This document shows, in pieces, positions 1-11,469 of a stretch of 64,000 bases of DNA. The notes beneath the pieces are model-generated. The model saw only the letters and a program-made list of their open reading frames with translations. It made no database searches and had not been told where the DNA came from. The DNA is from Tragulus kanchil (lineage: Eukaryota > Chordata > Mammalia > Artiodactyla > Tragulidae), in contig JAIOJX010000027.1 of NCBI GenBank assembly GCA_022376925.1, positions 18,679,471-18,743,470 on the forward strand, read 5' to 3'. Every line of letters begins with the position of its first letter. Within the stretch, counting starts at the first letter, position 1. Both the position numbers and the translations under genes were made by a program.

Positions 1-375
1 CTTAGATACTGACAGCAACCCTTCCCAAGGATGGAACTCAAGACGTTACATCTACTCAACAGAAAAACCCCAGAATTTAACCCAGGTCTCGTTTCCAAAC
101 TATTCTGAGATAAGGAAACAACAGAAAAAAAATTTAGATAACGTGGATACAGTTTTTTGATGATATTGCAACAGATCCAGAATCATTTCATGATGTTGCG
201 AGTTATTCCTTTTTCCTCAAATGTCTAGGGAACATGCATAAATGTTGCTGAATGAATTATCTTTTTGTTTTTTAATTGTGCAAGTCTATCATCGTGTAAT
301 TACGATTATTTTAGAAGATGCCCGTTTCCTGTGCTACAAAGGATGCTCTCAGCTGGAGAAGGAAGACATGTTGCT

Positions 376-660
376 GTTCAGCCGCTGAGTCCTGTCTGAG
401 GCTATGCGGCCCCATGGACGGCAGAGTGCCCGACTTCCCTGCCCTCCACTGCCTCCCAGAGTTTCCTCAGATTCATGTCCATTGAGGTGGTGAGGCTATC
501 TAACCGTCTTATCCTCTGCCACCCCTTTTCCTCCTACCTTCAATCTTCCCAGCATCAGTGAATGAATTGGCTTTTTGCCTCAGGTGGCCAAACTATTACT
601 GGAGCTTCAGCATCAGTCCTTTCAATGAATATTCAGGGATGCTGGATTTCCTTGCTTTCA
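376..660 (-). mobile_element. BovB LINE 3'-end fragment
   Basis: On the minus strand this reads as the 3' end of the ruminant BovB retrotransposon. The reverse of the usual 'gccacctgatgcgaagagc' and 'catggactgcagagtgcc' blocks can be followed through 410-600, ending near 'gaatattcagggatgc'. It is non-coding, 5'-truncated and moderately diverged. Confidence 0.75.
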
Positions 661-744
661 TATTTTATGTATATGAACATTTTTTTTAATTTAGTGAAAA
701 TTTTGCATGTTCATGTATAGTGCAAAATCATAGCTGTGACTATG

Positions 745-912
745 TTGCCAATTTGGCCACCTGATGCAAAGAACTGACATGAAACATGGCCAGTTTCAAT
801 GGACATGAAACTGAGAAAACCCCAGGAGAGACTGAAGGATGGGGAAGCCTGGCATGCTGTAGTTCATGGAGTCCTCAAAGAATTGGACACGACTTGGTGA
901 CTAAAACAACAA
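745..912 (+). mobile_element. BovB/Bov-A 3'-end fragment, internally deleted
   Basis: The stretch opens with 'ggccacctgatgcaaag' and closes with 'ttggacacgacttggtgac', both typical of the BovB 3' end. The middle is shorter than usual, so an internal deletion is likely. It lies in opposite orientation to the BovB piece just upstream. Confidence 0.65.
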
Positions 913-1650
913 TCATCTAATACTTCAGGTTTCTCAATCACTGCAAAATCACTGAATCTGAAAAAAATAATTAAAAAATGTGTTACCAGGCTGTGTATTG
1001 TACCGACTTACGCCACCACATCTGTCTAGCCAAAATCTAAACTTAGAATTACTGTTGTGCATAAAATGAAGACATTAACTTTTAATTAGCTGGCTAAAAG
1101 AAAATGCCGCAGCATGGGAAAATTAAACTGCACAAAAATGAGGATTCGATTAGAAGTGGGGTTAGCACCCCGGCTTCAGTGGTTCCTGTGAGTTTCGACA
1201 GCTCTCAAATTGCTGAAGTAGTTAGTAAGGTGACTGTAACATTGACCAGCAAATGACATAAATCCAGAATTAATTATAAAGACTTCAGTAAGTGAAAAGA
1301 AAGAAGTTTCCTGGGTTTGGGGTTATTGTGAGCTGTTGACATAATGAAATTTTAATCAACGTGTTTTGTTAAGGAAGAATTAATTGCATATCATATTGCA
1401 GAAAATATACTATAATCATAACGTTTCCTGACTTTTACGTGGATCACTTGTATCTTGATTTTCTTACACAGTTTATTTAATTTTGGGTTTATCAAGCCCA
1501 TGTTTAACTTGTGACATTACCTAAAACTAAACAATACTATGAGCTCTCCCAAGGCGCCTCTTTCATTTGGTGGGGGGACTGTTCATCTTTCCCATCTCTA
1601 CAGCTCCTGAAATGTTGCTCTCCCATCTCATTTGGAGCAAGTCATTATTT
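910..1650. other. AT-rich unique sequence, nothing recognised
   Basis: No repeat, RNA gene or plausible exon is visible. Base composition is AT-rich and open frames are short. Confidence 0.5.
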
Positions 1651-1654
1651 GTGA

Positions 1655-2205
1655 TTGTTGGTTCCCTGAGCCTCTCTGGTGACTCAAAGGGAAAGAATCT
1701 GCCTGCCGGGCTTCCCTGGTGGTCCAGTGGGTGGGGACACCACCTTGCGGTGCAGGGGGCGTGGGTTCCATCCCTGGCCTGGGAAGATCCCACGTGCCAC
1801 GGAGCGGCTGGACCAATGTGTCCAATTGCCGAACCGGAGCTCTGGGGTGCATGCGCCCAGAGTCGGTGCTCTGCGACAACAGAGGCCATCGCGATGGGAG
1901 GCCCACACGGGCCAAAGAACAAAGATGGATGAACATAGATAAATGAAAGACCAATAGAAGTGGCCCCCCCGCCCCCCTTCCTCCCCAACCCACCCCTCCT
2001 GCCCCCTGCAAAAAAAGAATCTGCCTGCCAATGCAGAGACTAGGGTTTGGTGCCCGGGTGGGGAAAATTCCCTGGAGGAAGAAATGGCAACCCATCCAGT
2101 ATTCCTGCCAGGACAATCCCATGGACAGAAGAGCCTGGCGGGCTGCAGTACGTGGGCCCACAGTGAGTCAGACCCGACTGAGACAACAGCAGCTACCTTG
2201 CTTTC
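1655..2205 (+). mobile_element. Bov-tA SINE split by a younger SINE
   Basis: A diverged Bov-tA element. Its tRNA-like head lies at 1655-1707 and its body at 2014-2205, with landmarks 'atcccatggacagaag' and 'gagtcagacccgactgag'. The two parts are separated by another SINE at 1708-2013 and share a 16-base duplicated target. The body starts the first ~1 kb tandem duplication at 2077. Confidence 0.8.
1708..2013 (+). mobile_element. tRNA-derived SINE, 'gccaaagaacaaagatgg' subfamily
   Basis: It starts 'cttccctggtggtccagtgg', contains a Pol III B-box-like 'gtgggttccatccc' and ends in the diagnostic block 'gccaaagaacaaagatgg...gaccaatagaagtggcc'. A C-rich stretch and an A-run follow. It is flanked by an exact 16-base target-site duplication, 'aaagaatctgcctgcc', at 1692-1707 and 2014-2029. 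The TSD shows insertion into an existing Bov-tA by LINE-mediated retrotransposition. I recognise it as related to the cetartiodactyl CHR/Bov-tA tRNA SINEs but cannot name the exact subfamily. Confidence 0.8.
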
Positions 2206-3113
2206 CCATGTGGTCCGTGAATGAAGGCACCTGGTCCCTCCTCTTGGGATCTGTGAGTTAACAGATCACCTTTTAAGTGGCATTTGTCTCCTACGTGTTG
2301 GAATCACCATACTTGAAGACAGACAAAATTCTATCTGTGTTGAACTCATCATACTTAAAGAAGACAAAGTTCATGGAGTTAGAACATTATAAGGGTGAAG
2401 CCAAAGTCCTCTAACTCCACAAATTTCCCCTAACCCTTTAGTTGAACCCAATGGTCATTTTCTTCCTCTTTACTTTTAATTTTAAAACACTAAAAGCTTC
2501 ATAGGAAATTACAAAGAAAATGTACAGGGAAGTCTCCAACACCTTTTCCCCAGCCTCCTCCAATACCTTGAACTCCTAAAACTAGAACTCAGTTTCACAA
2601 GTAGGAAATTAACCTTGGTACAACCTACAGATCTTAGGACTTAACATATTTAATTGCACGTGTGTATGTGTGTATGTGTGTTCAGTTCAGTACTTCAGTT
2701 GTGTCTGACTCTTTGCGACCCCATGGACTGCAGAGCACCAGGCTTCCCTGTCCTCCTCCCTCTCCCAGAGTCTGCTCAAACTTATGTCCATTGAGTCAGT
2801 GATGCCATCCAACTGTCTTGTCCTCTGTCGTCCCCTTCTCCTTTTGCCTTCTCTTTTTCCCAGTATCAGGCTCTTTTCCAATGAGTTCTCTCTTCACATC
2901 AGGTGGCCAAAGTGCTGGAGCTTCAGTTTCATAATCAGTCCTTCCAACAGATATTCAGGGTGGAGTTCCTTCAGGACTGACTGGTTTGACCTCCAAGCAG
3001 TCCATGAGACTCTCAAGTGTGTGTGTGAGCTCTGTGCAATCTGATCACATCAGCAACTCCTCTAAGCATCACCAGAATCAAGATACTCATGATGGCATCA
3101 GCACAAGACTTCC
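2077..3113 (+). repeat. Direct duplication A, copy 1
   Basis: These 1037 bases recur at 3161-4197 (offset 1084) with essentially no differences; I noted one C/T change near the start. The block spans part of a Bov-tA, about 480 bases of unique sequence and most of a BovB end. Bases 3114-3160 link the copies. Confidence 0.93.
2683..3105 (-). mobile_element. BovB LINE 3'-end fragment
   Basis: Minus-strand BovB 3' end. 'ctctttgcgaccccatgg', 'gtccattgagtcagtgatgc' and 'catcaggtggccaaagtg' appear in the expected reversed order. Short TG runs flank it at 2660-2683 and 3018-3028. It lies inside duplication A and is repeated at 3767-4189. Confidence 0.8.
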
Positions 3114-3160
3114 AATCAGCCACGACCTTCCCTCGTTCAACCCGAAAGGGGGGGGAAAGA
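3114..3160. other. Linker between copies of duplication A (degraded sequence)
   Basis: This stretch occurs once but is not independent. Its 'cagccacgaccttccc' resembles 'cagccacgtctaccttcccc' that follows copy 2 at 4216, and its right end resembles the left flank of copy 1 with shifted homopolymers (a run of eight G). It reads as an error-rich continuation of both neighbours. Confidence 0.6.
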
Positions 3161-4197
3161 GGAAGAAATGGCAATCCATCCAGTATTCCTGCCAGGACAA
3201 TCCCATGGACAGAAGAGCCTGGCGGGCTGCAGTACGTGGGCCCACAGTGAGTCAGACCCGACTGAGACAACAGCAGCTACCTTGCTTTCCCATGTGGTCC
3301 GTGAATGAAGGCACCTGGTCCCTCCTCTTGGGATCTGTGAGTTAACAGATCACCTTTTAAGTGGCATTTGTCTCCTACGTGTTGGAATCACCATACTTGA
3401 AGACAGACAAAATTCTATCTGTGTTGAACTCATCATACTTAAAGAAGACAAAGTTCATGGAGTTAGAACATTATAAGGGTGAAGCCAAAGTCCTCTAACT
3501 CCACAAATTTCCCCTAACCCTTTAGTTGAACCCAATGGTCATTTTCTTCCTCTTTACTTTTAATTTTAAAACACTAAAAGCTTCATAGGAAATTACAAAG
3601 AAAATGTACAGGGAAGTCTCCAACACCTTTTCCCCAGCCTCCTCCAATACCTTGAACTCCTAAAACTAGAACTCAGTTTCACAAGTAGGAAATTAACCTT
3701 GGTACAACCTACAGATCTTAGGACTTAACATATTTAATTGCACGTGTGTATGTGTGTATGTGTGTTCAGTTCAGTACTTCAGTTGTGTCTGACTCTTTGC
3801 GACCCCATGGACTGCAGAGCACCAGGCTTCCCTGTCCTCCTCCCTCTCCCAGAGTCTGCTCAAACTTATGTCCATTGAGTCAGTGATGCCATCCAACTGT
3901 CTTGTCCTCTGTCGTCCCCTTCTCCTTTTGCCTTCTCTTTTTCCCAGTATCAGGCTCTTTTCCAATGAGTTCTCTCTTCACATCAGGTGGCCAAAGTGCT
4001 GGAGCTTCAGTTTCATAATCAGTCCTTCCAACAGATATTCAGGGTGGAGTTCCTTCAGGACTGACTGGTTTGACCTCCAAGCAGTCCATGAGACTCTCAA
4101 GTGTGTGTGTGAGCTCTGTGCAATCTGATCACATCAGCAACTCCTCTAAGCATCACCAGAATCAAGATACTCATGATGGCATCAGCACAAGACTTCC
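3161..4197 (+). repeat. Direct duplication A, copy 2
   Basis: Second copy of 2077-3113, same orientation. It contains a 3' half Bov-tA body (3161-3285) and the repeated BovB end (3767-4189). Natural flanking sequence resumes after 4197. Confidence 0.93.
3767..4189 (-). mobile_element. BovB LINE 3'-end fragment (second copy)
   Basis: Base-for-base repeat of the fragment at 2683-3105, present because of duplication A and not a separate insertion. Confidence 0.8.
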
Positions 4198-4229
4198 TCC
4201 AATGACCCGTTTACAGCCACGTCTACCTT

Positions 4230-4510
4230 CCCCAACTCCAGGAAAGAGCTAACCCATTCTCTATCTCTGTAAATGTATTTCGTGGATATTATATAAATGG
4301 AACCAGGTAGCATATACCCTTTTAAGATGAGCGATTTTCATTGTTTCCTTACCGTTAACCCAAGTTGGTACATTTACTCCTTTATCTTGTTGAGTAGTAC
4401 TCACACATATAGACGCACTGTGGTTTGTTTAGCCGTTCATCCACTGAGAAACTTCTGGATAATTTCCAGGGTAGGGTCACTATAAGTAAGGCTATAGACA
4501 TTTGAGGACA
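4230..4510 (-). mobile_element. L1 relic (minus strand)
   Basis: It resembles the reverse strand of the old mammalian L1 3' region: 'atataaatggaacca', 'gttgagtagtactcac' and 'tggtttgtttagccgttca' match the familiar 'gagtagtattccattg... gtttgtttatccattca' pattern. Heavily diverged, no open frame. Confidence 0.6.
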
Positions 4511-4519
4511 TGTGTCTGT

Positions 4520-5040
4520 GTGATGTATTGATGGCTCCCACACACCTCCTGATAATCACACCCTTATGTAGCCCCTCCCCTTAAACAGGGAGGGACCTGA
4601 GAGTCACAGTAACCAATACAAAGTAGCAGACGTAACACAGTTAGTCCTGAGCCTAATCTTTAGGAGGCGTCTGCTCTAGAAGAGCCTGAGAAGCCAGTGC
4701 TGTAAGGAGACGCTCGTCATACAGAGAGGTTGACGGGAGAAGAACCAAGAAACTGATTCAGAAGTGAACCAACTGTAGAGCTGGCAGATATCCTAATATT
4801 ACTAACATAAGAGCTCCACCTGTTATCAACCTGCCAGGCATGGGAGTGAGCTGGCCTGGAAGCGTAGACATAAAACTCAGCTGATGCCCCTGAAGCAGAT
4901 GGGCTGTGCTGGCAAAGCGCTGGCCAAATGGCAGAATCCTGACCCCATAAAGAAAAGGGTTATCACTTTAAGTCACTAAGTTTTCAGTCAGCTTGTTCTG
5001 CTAAGAGTATGCATAGAAATATATAACTGGAACAGAAACA
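4520..5040 (+). mobile_element. Possible old LTR relic
   Basis: The 3' part, 'gtcactaagttttcagtc' followed by 'atataactggaacag', resembles the end of mammalian MaLR-type solo LTRs ('ccactaagttttggg... ataactgaaacag'). The 5' part was not recognised. Low confidence. Confidence 0.35.
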
Positions 5041-5182
5041 TGCATCCTGGTATAAGTAGGTCCTAGTTATATATTAGTTTTTATATCAATTTGCTAATAT
5101 ACAGCTATCAGCTATCTGCATTTAAATAGGTAAAGTACAACATAGGTAAAGTATTTGTAAAAAGCTGAGGTCATTTATCTAA

Positions 5183-5312
5183 GATTATTTAATTATTTTT
5201 CTGGCTGCACGATGTGGTGTGTGGGATTAGTTCTCCCAAAACGGATCAAGCCCACACCCCCTGCAGTGGAAGCATGGAACCCTGACCCCTCCTCCAAGGA
5301 AGTCCCCTAACA
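5183..5312 (-). mobile_element. CHR-type tRNA SINE
   Basis: Minus-strand tRNA-derived SINE. 'ggctgcacgatgtggtg', 'cccctgcagtggaagcatgg' and 'aaggaagtcccc' are the reverse of 'gggacttccctggtggtcc... ccactgcaggggg'. Old and diverged. Confidence 0.65.
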
Positions 5313-6750
5313 GTGTATTTTTGTATAGCAGAAATGTATATTATATTTGGATAGTCTAGAAATGTTCTGAATGTGGGGTCAGAATATCTAAGACCTATTG
5401 TGCTTTGAAACATCGCATATTCATGGATGATGGTTAGGATAAAAAGAAATGGCTATAAAATGATTTTGCATGCTGTAAAACTTTAAACAATTATAAGATT
5501 TTTTGCAGAGGCTCACAAGCAACACAGCTGTTGGTGGATACATAGGTACAAAGAAAATATAGATGATAACCACACTTTTAAGAAACATTGAATCTATCCC
5601 ACCACTGTCTTTATTATCAGACTCTCACAGTAGTTCAGACAGGAGGGAGTGTATTACAGTTTCACTAATCTGGGCAGAAATACTGACTGTAACAAGTTGG
5701 ACATATAAGAAACCTTATATAAAAATGCCATTGACTGGTAATAGTGCTGGCAATTTGAACTGAGCAAAGCATCACAACTGAATTCATAATTTCATTACAT
5801 TTCATTATAATTTTGCTTAGCAACTATAGCACCACATAGGAGAAAAAAGAATAATGAAGCTTGATTGCCCAAATACTGTTAGCAATTGGTTTCAGTAATC
5901 TTTCTCCCCTCCTCTCTTTTAACCTACAAAGGAGAAATTGTGACTTGTTAACATCTGATGTGATGGCAGACACACACGTCCAGATTTGTTTGTTTCTGAG
6001 CTATTTTTGGCCTGCTTTCGTCATGTAATCCAAATTAAGTGTTGGTCACTGTGGTTGCATGTTACTGGAGCTACTAAAATAAGGTTACACAAAGCTGAAG
6101 ATGGAAATAAACGTTTATACCACGCTTCATTCTGCTTTCTTTCTTTGAAACCCAGTGGAAAGTATGACAGCCTTGCACATATAAGTCTTTGCATGCTATT
6201 AAACTAAAAAATAAATTTATAAAGAACATGACAGTCTGAAAGGAAAAAGTACAAGCCAGAACAAGTTCTAGCTGTGGAGTATTTCCCAAAGATGCTCTCC
6301 ATACAGGCCCATGGAGAAAAGCATCACAAATTCTATCCAAAATCAGATTTCCCTACTGCCCAAACCTGGAATTTTTTTTTATAAATGAGTTTCTTTGGGT
6401 TATTGCTGCAATAGATTATCAATTAGGGGTTGATTTCCTTCTCACCTAATTTTCCAGTTGTTTTAGTGATCTATCACCTGTATTCACTTAGTCCTCAGAG
6501 CAGTTTAAAAGCAAGTCACTTACAAAACACAGATGGAAACTTTTGGTCCCACAGAATATGAAATCCATATCAGAGAAACGTGGTCCGAAAATCAGATGCA
6601 TGAAGAAAGATGTTAAGAAATTTTAAAAGGCTGCCACGTATTATTACATATCAATGGGAGGAATTCCTTAGTCCCAGGTTCGTGGGTAGGACTATGTCTA
6701 TATAGCATTCTCCTGACAATTCCACAACTGAAGGGTTACTTCTGCTGCTA
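5313..6750. other. Unique AT-rich sequence, nothing recognised
   Basis: No repeat family, RNA gene or exon could be supported here. Confidence 0.5.
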
Positions 6751-6754
6751 CTGT

Positions 6755-6895
6755 TGTTTGCTATTTTTTTATATGTATTTATTTGGCTCTTAGTTGCCAC
6801 ATGTTAGGGTGAGTTCCCCAACCAGGGATCCAAGCCAGAGCCCCTGCACTGGGAGCCTGAAGTCTAAACCATTGGACTACCAGGGAAGTCCCTGT
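6755..6895 (-). mobile_element. CHR-type tRNA SINE
   Basis: 'tttatttggctcttagttgc', 'ccaaccagggatccaagcc' and 'ggactaccagggaagtccc' mark a minus-strand tRNA-derived SINE. TTTATTG-rich sequence follows at 6896-6945. Confidence 0.7.
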
Positions 6896-6945
6896 TTTTG
6901 TTTTTTATTGTTTATATTTATTGTTTTTATTGTTTATTGTTTATT

Positions 6946-8650
6946 TAGATCTGGTCCTACCACTTAAAGTGTCTCCTAGAGGACTTCAGGCTAGAAACTA
7001 TTTTCTCCCATTTGATTGTAAAAATGAGACTGTTATAGGGAAGAGATTGATTTGCATCCGAATTGGAAAATTCCTGATTCATCACACATTTGAGAGTATC
7101 TCACAGAGCACCCAGTGATGAAAGTGCTTATGAAAACTCTATTTATGCCCTCCTCTGTTAATCAAGTCACTTTCTGAACATACAAATTGTATCAAATTAT
7201 AAAAGCCAAGTAGAGAAATAATCAAATATAACTTAGACCAGAAAGGATTTTGATGGCACATGCTTAACTTAGGAATTTGGTCTAGAGGCTGGTGATGACA
7301 ATGAATATTCAGCTGATTGTCTAGATTCTTCACTTTACCATTCTCCAAAAATAAATTAATTTCTGTGAATGTGGGCAGCACCACCAAACCAGTTTCTCCA
7401 ACTCTGACCAAAAAAGATATGTCTCAAAGTACCATATTAAAACAAATACGAATAGCAGTGAAATTAAGACAGGAAATCATGTATCTACATATCTCACAGA
7501 TTAGGAGTATAAATATAACTTTGATCTTTAAAAAAAAAACTAGTGTTAGATACATATTTAAAGGTATTTAGATTCTCTCTTTGATCAATTTCAGTTACTA
7601 AGTCCTGAACATAGAATGTTACATGCAGTATATTAGTACAGAGGGTGCGTTTGAGTAGTTGGCAACTAAATAGTCAAAATTCAGATGTTTATTTAATAAA
7701 ACTGTTTAGCTGCAGGAAAAAAAAAAAAAAAAACAGCTTTTGAAGAGCAAAACCTATTTTGGCTTAACTTTAAAAAAACTATAAAAAATTAGTTATAATA
7801 TTTTCATCCATGGCTTTTGGCCTTAGATATTATGGCTCCATCCCTAAGTTGGTTAGAAAACAAAAACTAAAGCAAACAAAGGAAAACGACTCACCTGAAT
7901 TTTCTTCTAATCCTTTCGTATTTTTATTTTCTACCATTTACATTATTATTTCACCTGGAACTTCACCTTATGAAACTTGACGTTTATTCATCTTTTAACC
8001 AGATTTCCTAACTCTATAATCAAATAAAACACAATTTCCTTAGGGTTTTTGAAGGGCCGCTTTTCTTACAAACTGCTCTACTGTATCTCAGACCACTGTG
8101 CATCAGCACATCTTTCCAGCCCATTTGAGACTCTCGTCACTGCTGAGGCTGCCCGTGAACTGGGACTGGACTGCAACGTGCTTCCTCCAAAAACAGGAAT
8201 CTCTCCCTGGCAGCCCCAGGCCGCCCTCAGCCATGGCTGCACGGAACACTGGGGAAAACCACTCAGCCGCCATGACACACGCACACATCTGGACACTGAT
8301 GTGAGCAGCACTCTCAATCAGCCCTCCCTTGGCCCTTCTTCCAGTCTTCCTGGTGGTCTGCTCCTACCCATGAGACCATTCTCCCTGTGCAACAGGTTAT
8401 CTAGATAAAGACATGCATCCTAGATACCAGTTTTAAAGCAAATCCAAGCTAAGGTGACCATCATTTCTTCTTGATGGTACTTCTTGATGCTACTCTGTAT
8501 CATCAGTCTAGCCTTTCATGTTTTTATAATACATTTTCACACCTGTTGAGACAATCGTACATATGCTGTTCTTTGCTTGAGAAGTACCCTTGGCTGCTCT
8601 CACGGATTTATCTTTTCCAGATTAACTTTGAGCCCCTGAGGCAGTTTCAA
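6946..8650. other. Unique sequence, nothing recognised
   Basis: AT-rich, with an A-run of about 18 near 7718-7735. The open frame at 8049-8408 has no recognisable protein signature. Confidence 0.45.
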
Positions 8651-8656
8651 AGTCCC

Positions 8657-8878
8657 GTTGGGGCCTCCCTGGTGGCTCAGACAGTAAAGAATCTGCCTGC
8701 AATGCAGGAGACCTGGGTTCCATCCCTGGATCAGGAGGATCCCCTGGAGAAAGGAAAGGCACCCCACTCCAGTATTCTTGCCTGGAGAATCCCATGGACA
8801 GAGGAGTCTGGTGGGCTCTACTCTCTGGGGTCGTAAAGAGTTGGACAAGAGCTTGACATGACTGAGCGACTAACACTT
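8657..8878 (+). mobile_element. Bov-tA SINE, near full length
   Basis: It runs from 'ggggcctccctggtggctca' through the tRNA-like 'cctgggttccatccctgg' and the Bov-A body 'gagaatcccatggacagagg' to 'catgactgagcgactaacac'. Low divergence and complete structure. Confidence 0.9.
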
Positions 8879-8879
8879 T

Positions 8880-10440
8880 CAAAAGAGCCTATTGATTTTT
8901 TAGATTAGAAATAAATTATACAATTTTATTCAATTTCAGATTCCTCCAACTATCAGCTGTTTGGACTTGTGGGTTCTCTTTCTTTAAGATGCAGAATCTC
9001 CTTTCACAAATGAAGCAACACAATGATTTCTTCACTGAGTTGACAGAGATGTAATTGAGATACAGACATACACTAAGCAGCAGTATGCAACAGCTGATAG
9101 ACGGCAAACTAACTCGTCAATCAGTGGATTGTATATACGCTAATATCACTGTAATATTGAGCCTCCTAACTTATAAAGATAGCATATTTCATTAGTCAGA
9201 GTCCATTTGATATCCTATAGTAAAGTGTAGTAATTTTCTTCTTATTAGTCCTACATTTTTTCCCTGAAATCTTTCTAAGAATTTTCTTGACATTTTAATG
9301 GTAGTGTTGGATGGGATCACTTTAATTTCATTTTTAACCTACTACGACGAACAGGTTATATTTATTAGTCAAGTCTATGGGAGGTTTGGTGCTGAATGTT
9401 TTATAGATGCAGTGTCAGTTAGTCTTATAATGATTATTTGAAATAGGAACTATTGCTGGCTGCATTTTAGAGATAAATAGGAAAACACAGAAAGGTTGAG
9501 TATCTTCATTCAGCTAGTAAGTACTAGTTGAATGTACTAATTTCAATTTAATTTGAGGCTAATTTTTATTTTTAGGAAAGTAACTGATCTCTCTTTATTA
9601 CAGTTATACCTAGCGACCAACAACCCTATGCCTGCTACTTCTAATTATTTTTTGAGGCAAGGTTCTCTTGCTTTCTTTTATAGACAAGCAAGAATTTGAT
9701 TGTATTGATTCCAACTATTGATAAACCTGCTTATACTTTCTGAATACGTATTTAACTGATGTCCTTTTGAACAAATAGAACTTCGATGCCTTAAAAGCAG
9801 TAGTGTGTTTTGAAACACATTTTATGCTGTTAATAGGAATAAAAGACAAGTATCTTGGGGACAGGGTGTCCTTTGCATTTCCAAATCGAACATATTTTGA
9901 ATTTGTTTGCCAAACCCCGAACACCTAGGAATCCCCCACCTTTTTCTAAAAATAGGATACCGCTCCTGCCGCAGGACCATCCCAGCCTTCCTGTGTAGAC
10001 GTTTGCTGACGTTTGGCTTGTAAAGGTGAGCTCCGGGCAGCTCGGAGCACGCGGCAGGAGGAGGTGTTCGGGTTCCGGTAACCCACCATTCTCACCCAGA
10101 ATGCCACATTTGGCTCAGGGCTTCCCTCCAGAAGACAGGAGCCCTGAGGCCAGGTTCTGAGTGAGCCAGCCTCCAGGGCACAAGAATATAAGGTGATTTA
10201 AAATTTCCCATTCATATTTCAGCTTCATTGCCCTTTAAGGTCGTAGACCCGGGCACTGAAACTGAGTCCCTGCGTGGTGGTGGATCCTTTGACGGAAACC
10301 TGTGATTCACAAGGCCCAAGGCAGGGAGCCAACTGGCCAGCCCTTAGGCGGTCACCACTTCACCTCTGGGGAGCCAGGCAGAGTAGGACAGGGCCGCCCC
10401 CACTTCAAGCAGGAACAGCTCTGTCCTCAGGGGCCAGCCA
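8880..10440. other. Unique sequence, nothing recognised
   Basis: AT-rich to about 9950, then more GC-rich, with several CpG near 10025-10080. No repeat or exon supported. Confidence 0.45.
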
Positions 10441-10461
10441 GATGAAAAAGAGAAATGGCAA

Positions 10462-10490
10462 GTGTGCATGTGTGTGTGTGTGTGTGTGTA
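10462..10490 (+). repeat. (TG)n microsatellite
   Basis: Roughly eleven TG units with one CA interruption near the start. Confidence 0.9.
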
Positions 10491-11039
10491 AACCCTATAT
10501 GACCATAACAGGCTGTCTCTCATTTCTTTGTCTTGAAATAAACAATGTATACAATGTCCATACTGGTTCGGGGCAACACTCTCCCTACCATAGGAGAAAC
10601 TATGATCTGTAAACACATATATGAAACAGCAGAGCATTTTCATTCTATGCAACAAAAGGAGACCAAGGGAAACCCACACTTGTGCTAAAAACTCCCAGAT
10701 GGGAACAGTCCTTGTTTATCTAAAGGAGGTTATCTGACCATGCTCTCTGAGAGACCCGAAAAGACAGGAAAGTTTCAGAAGGAACCAGGAAGACCCAGGG
10801 GAAAACCAACCCGGCGCTGGGAGCTAGAAAGATCCGTTAAGAGTTTAAGAGATGGGAGAACACAGGTGAGCGCCGACGTGCGGGCTGCCGAACCACGTTT
10901 ATAGGGGAAGTGATTTTTCAAAGAAATCAAATCTAGAAGTGGCTCGTCTTGGTTTAAAGAATACCAGCCCAAATTAAAGAGCATTTCATTAGAGTTTTAA
11001 GTGGAGAGACTCAATAAATGACTTGTTCTAAAAACACAG

Positions 11040-11465
11040 ACATCCAATTAACCCGACTCCCGAGACGGACAGTCGAGGAACCGCAGCGCTTGGAAGGGTC
11101 GTTTCCCTCCAGGCTCCTGGAACAGATCCTCGGTCGGTCGTGCGAGCGCAGACGCGCATTCCGGGGTGGTGTGGGCATGCACACACGCTCACACGCCTAG
11201 AATATCCAACTGACCTGCCTTCAACAATGGCGTACTGATGAGAAGTCCCTCCAGGCAGTGCGTGAAAGGGACTTGGCTGCTGAGCGCAAGGGCCCGGGAG
11301 CGGGTGAGAGTCGCCCCGGGTCCACCGCGCCCGCCTCCGGCCCCCTCCACCTGCGGTTTCTGTCTCCCCGCAGCGCTTGGTTACCTGCGGAAATGGCCTG
11401 GCTCCGCCGTGAGCACCGGGCCGCCTCCCGGAGCCCCTGCCTAGCCGAGTGGAGCCGGAGGGTTG
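11040..11465. promoter_or_regulatory. CpG-rich block, possible CpG island
   Basis: Bases 11275-11465 hold about 20 CpG in roughly 190 bases (counted by eye), far above the surroundings. The 11080-11160 stretch is also CpG-rich. A 'ctgtctccccgcag' sequence at about 11358-11372 looks like a splice acceptor but no paired donor or long frame supports an exon. It could be the 5' end of a non-coding transcript or an orphan island. Confidence 0.4.
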
Positions 11466-11469
11466 ATCC

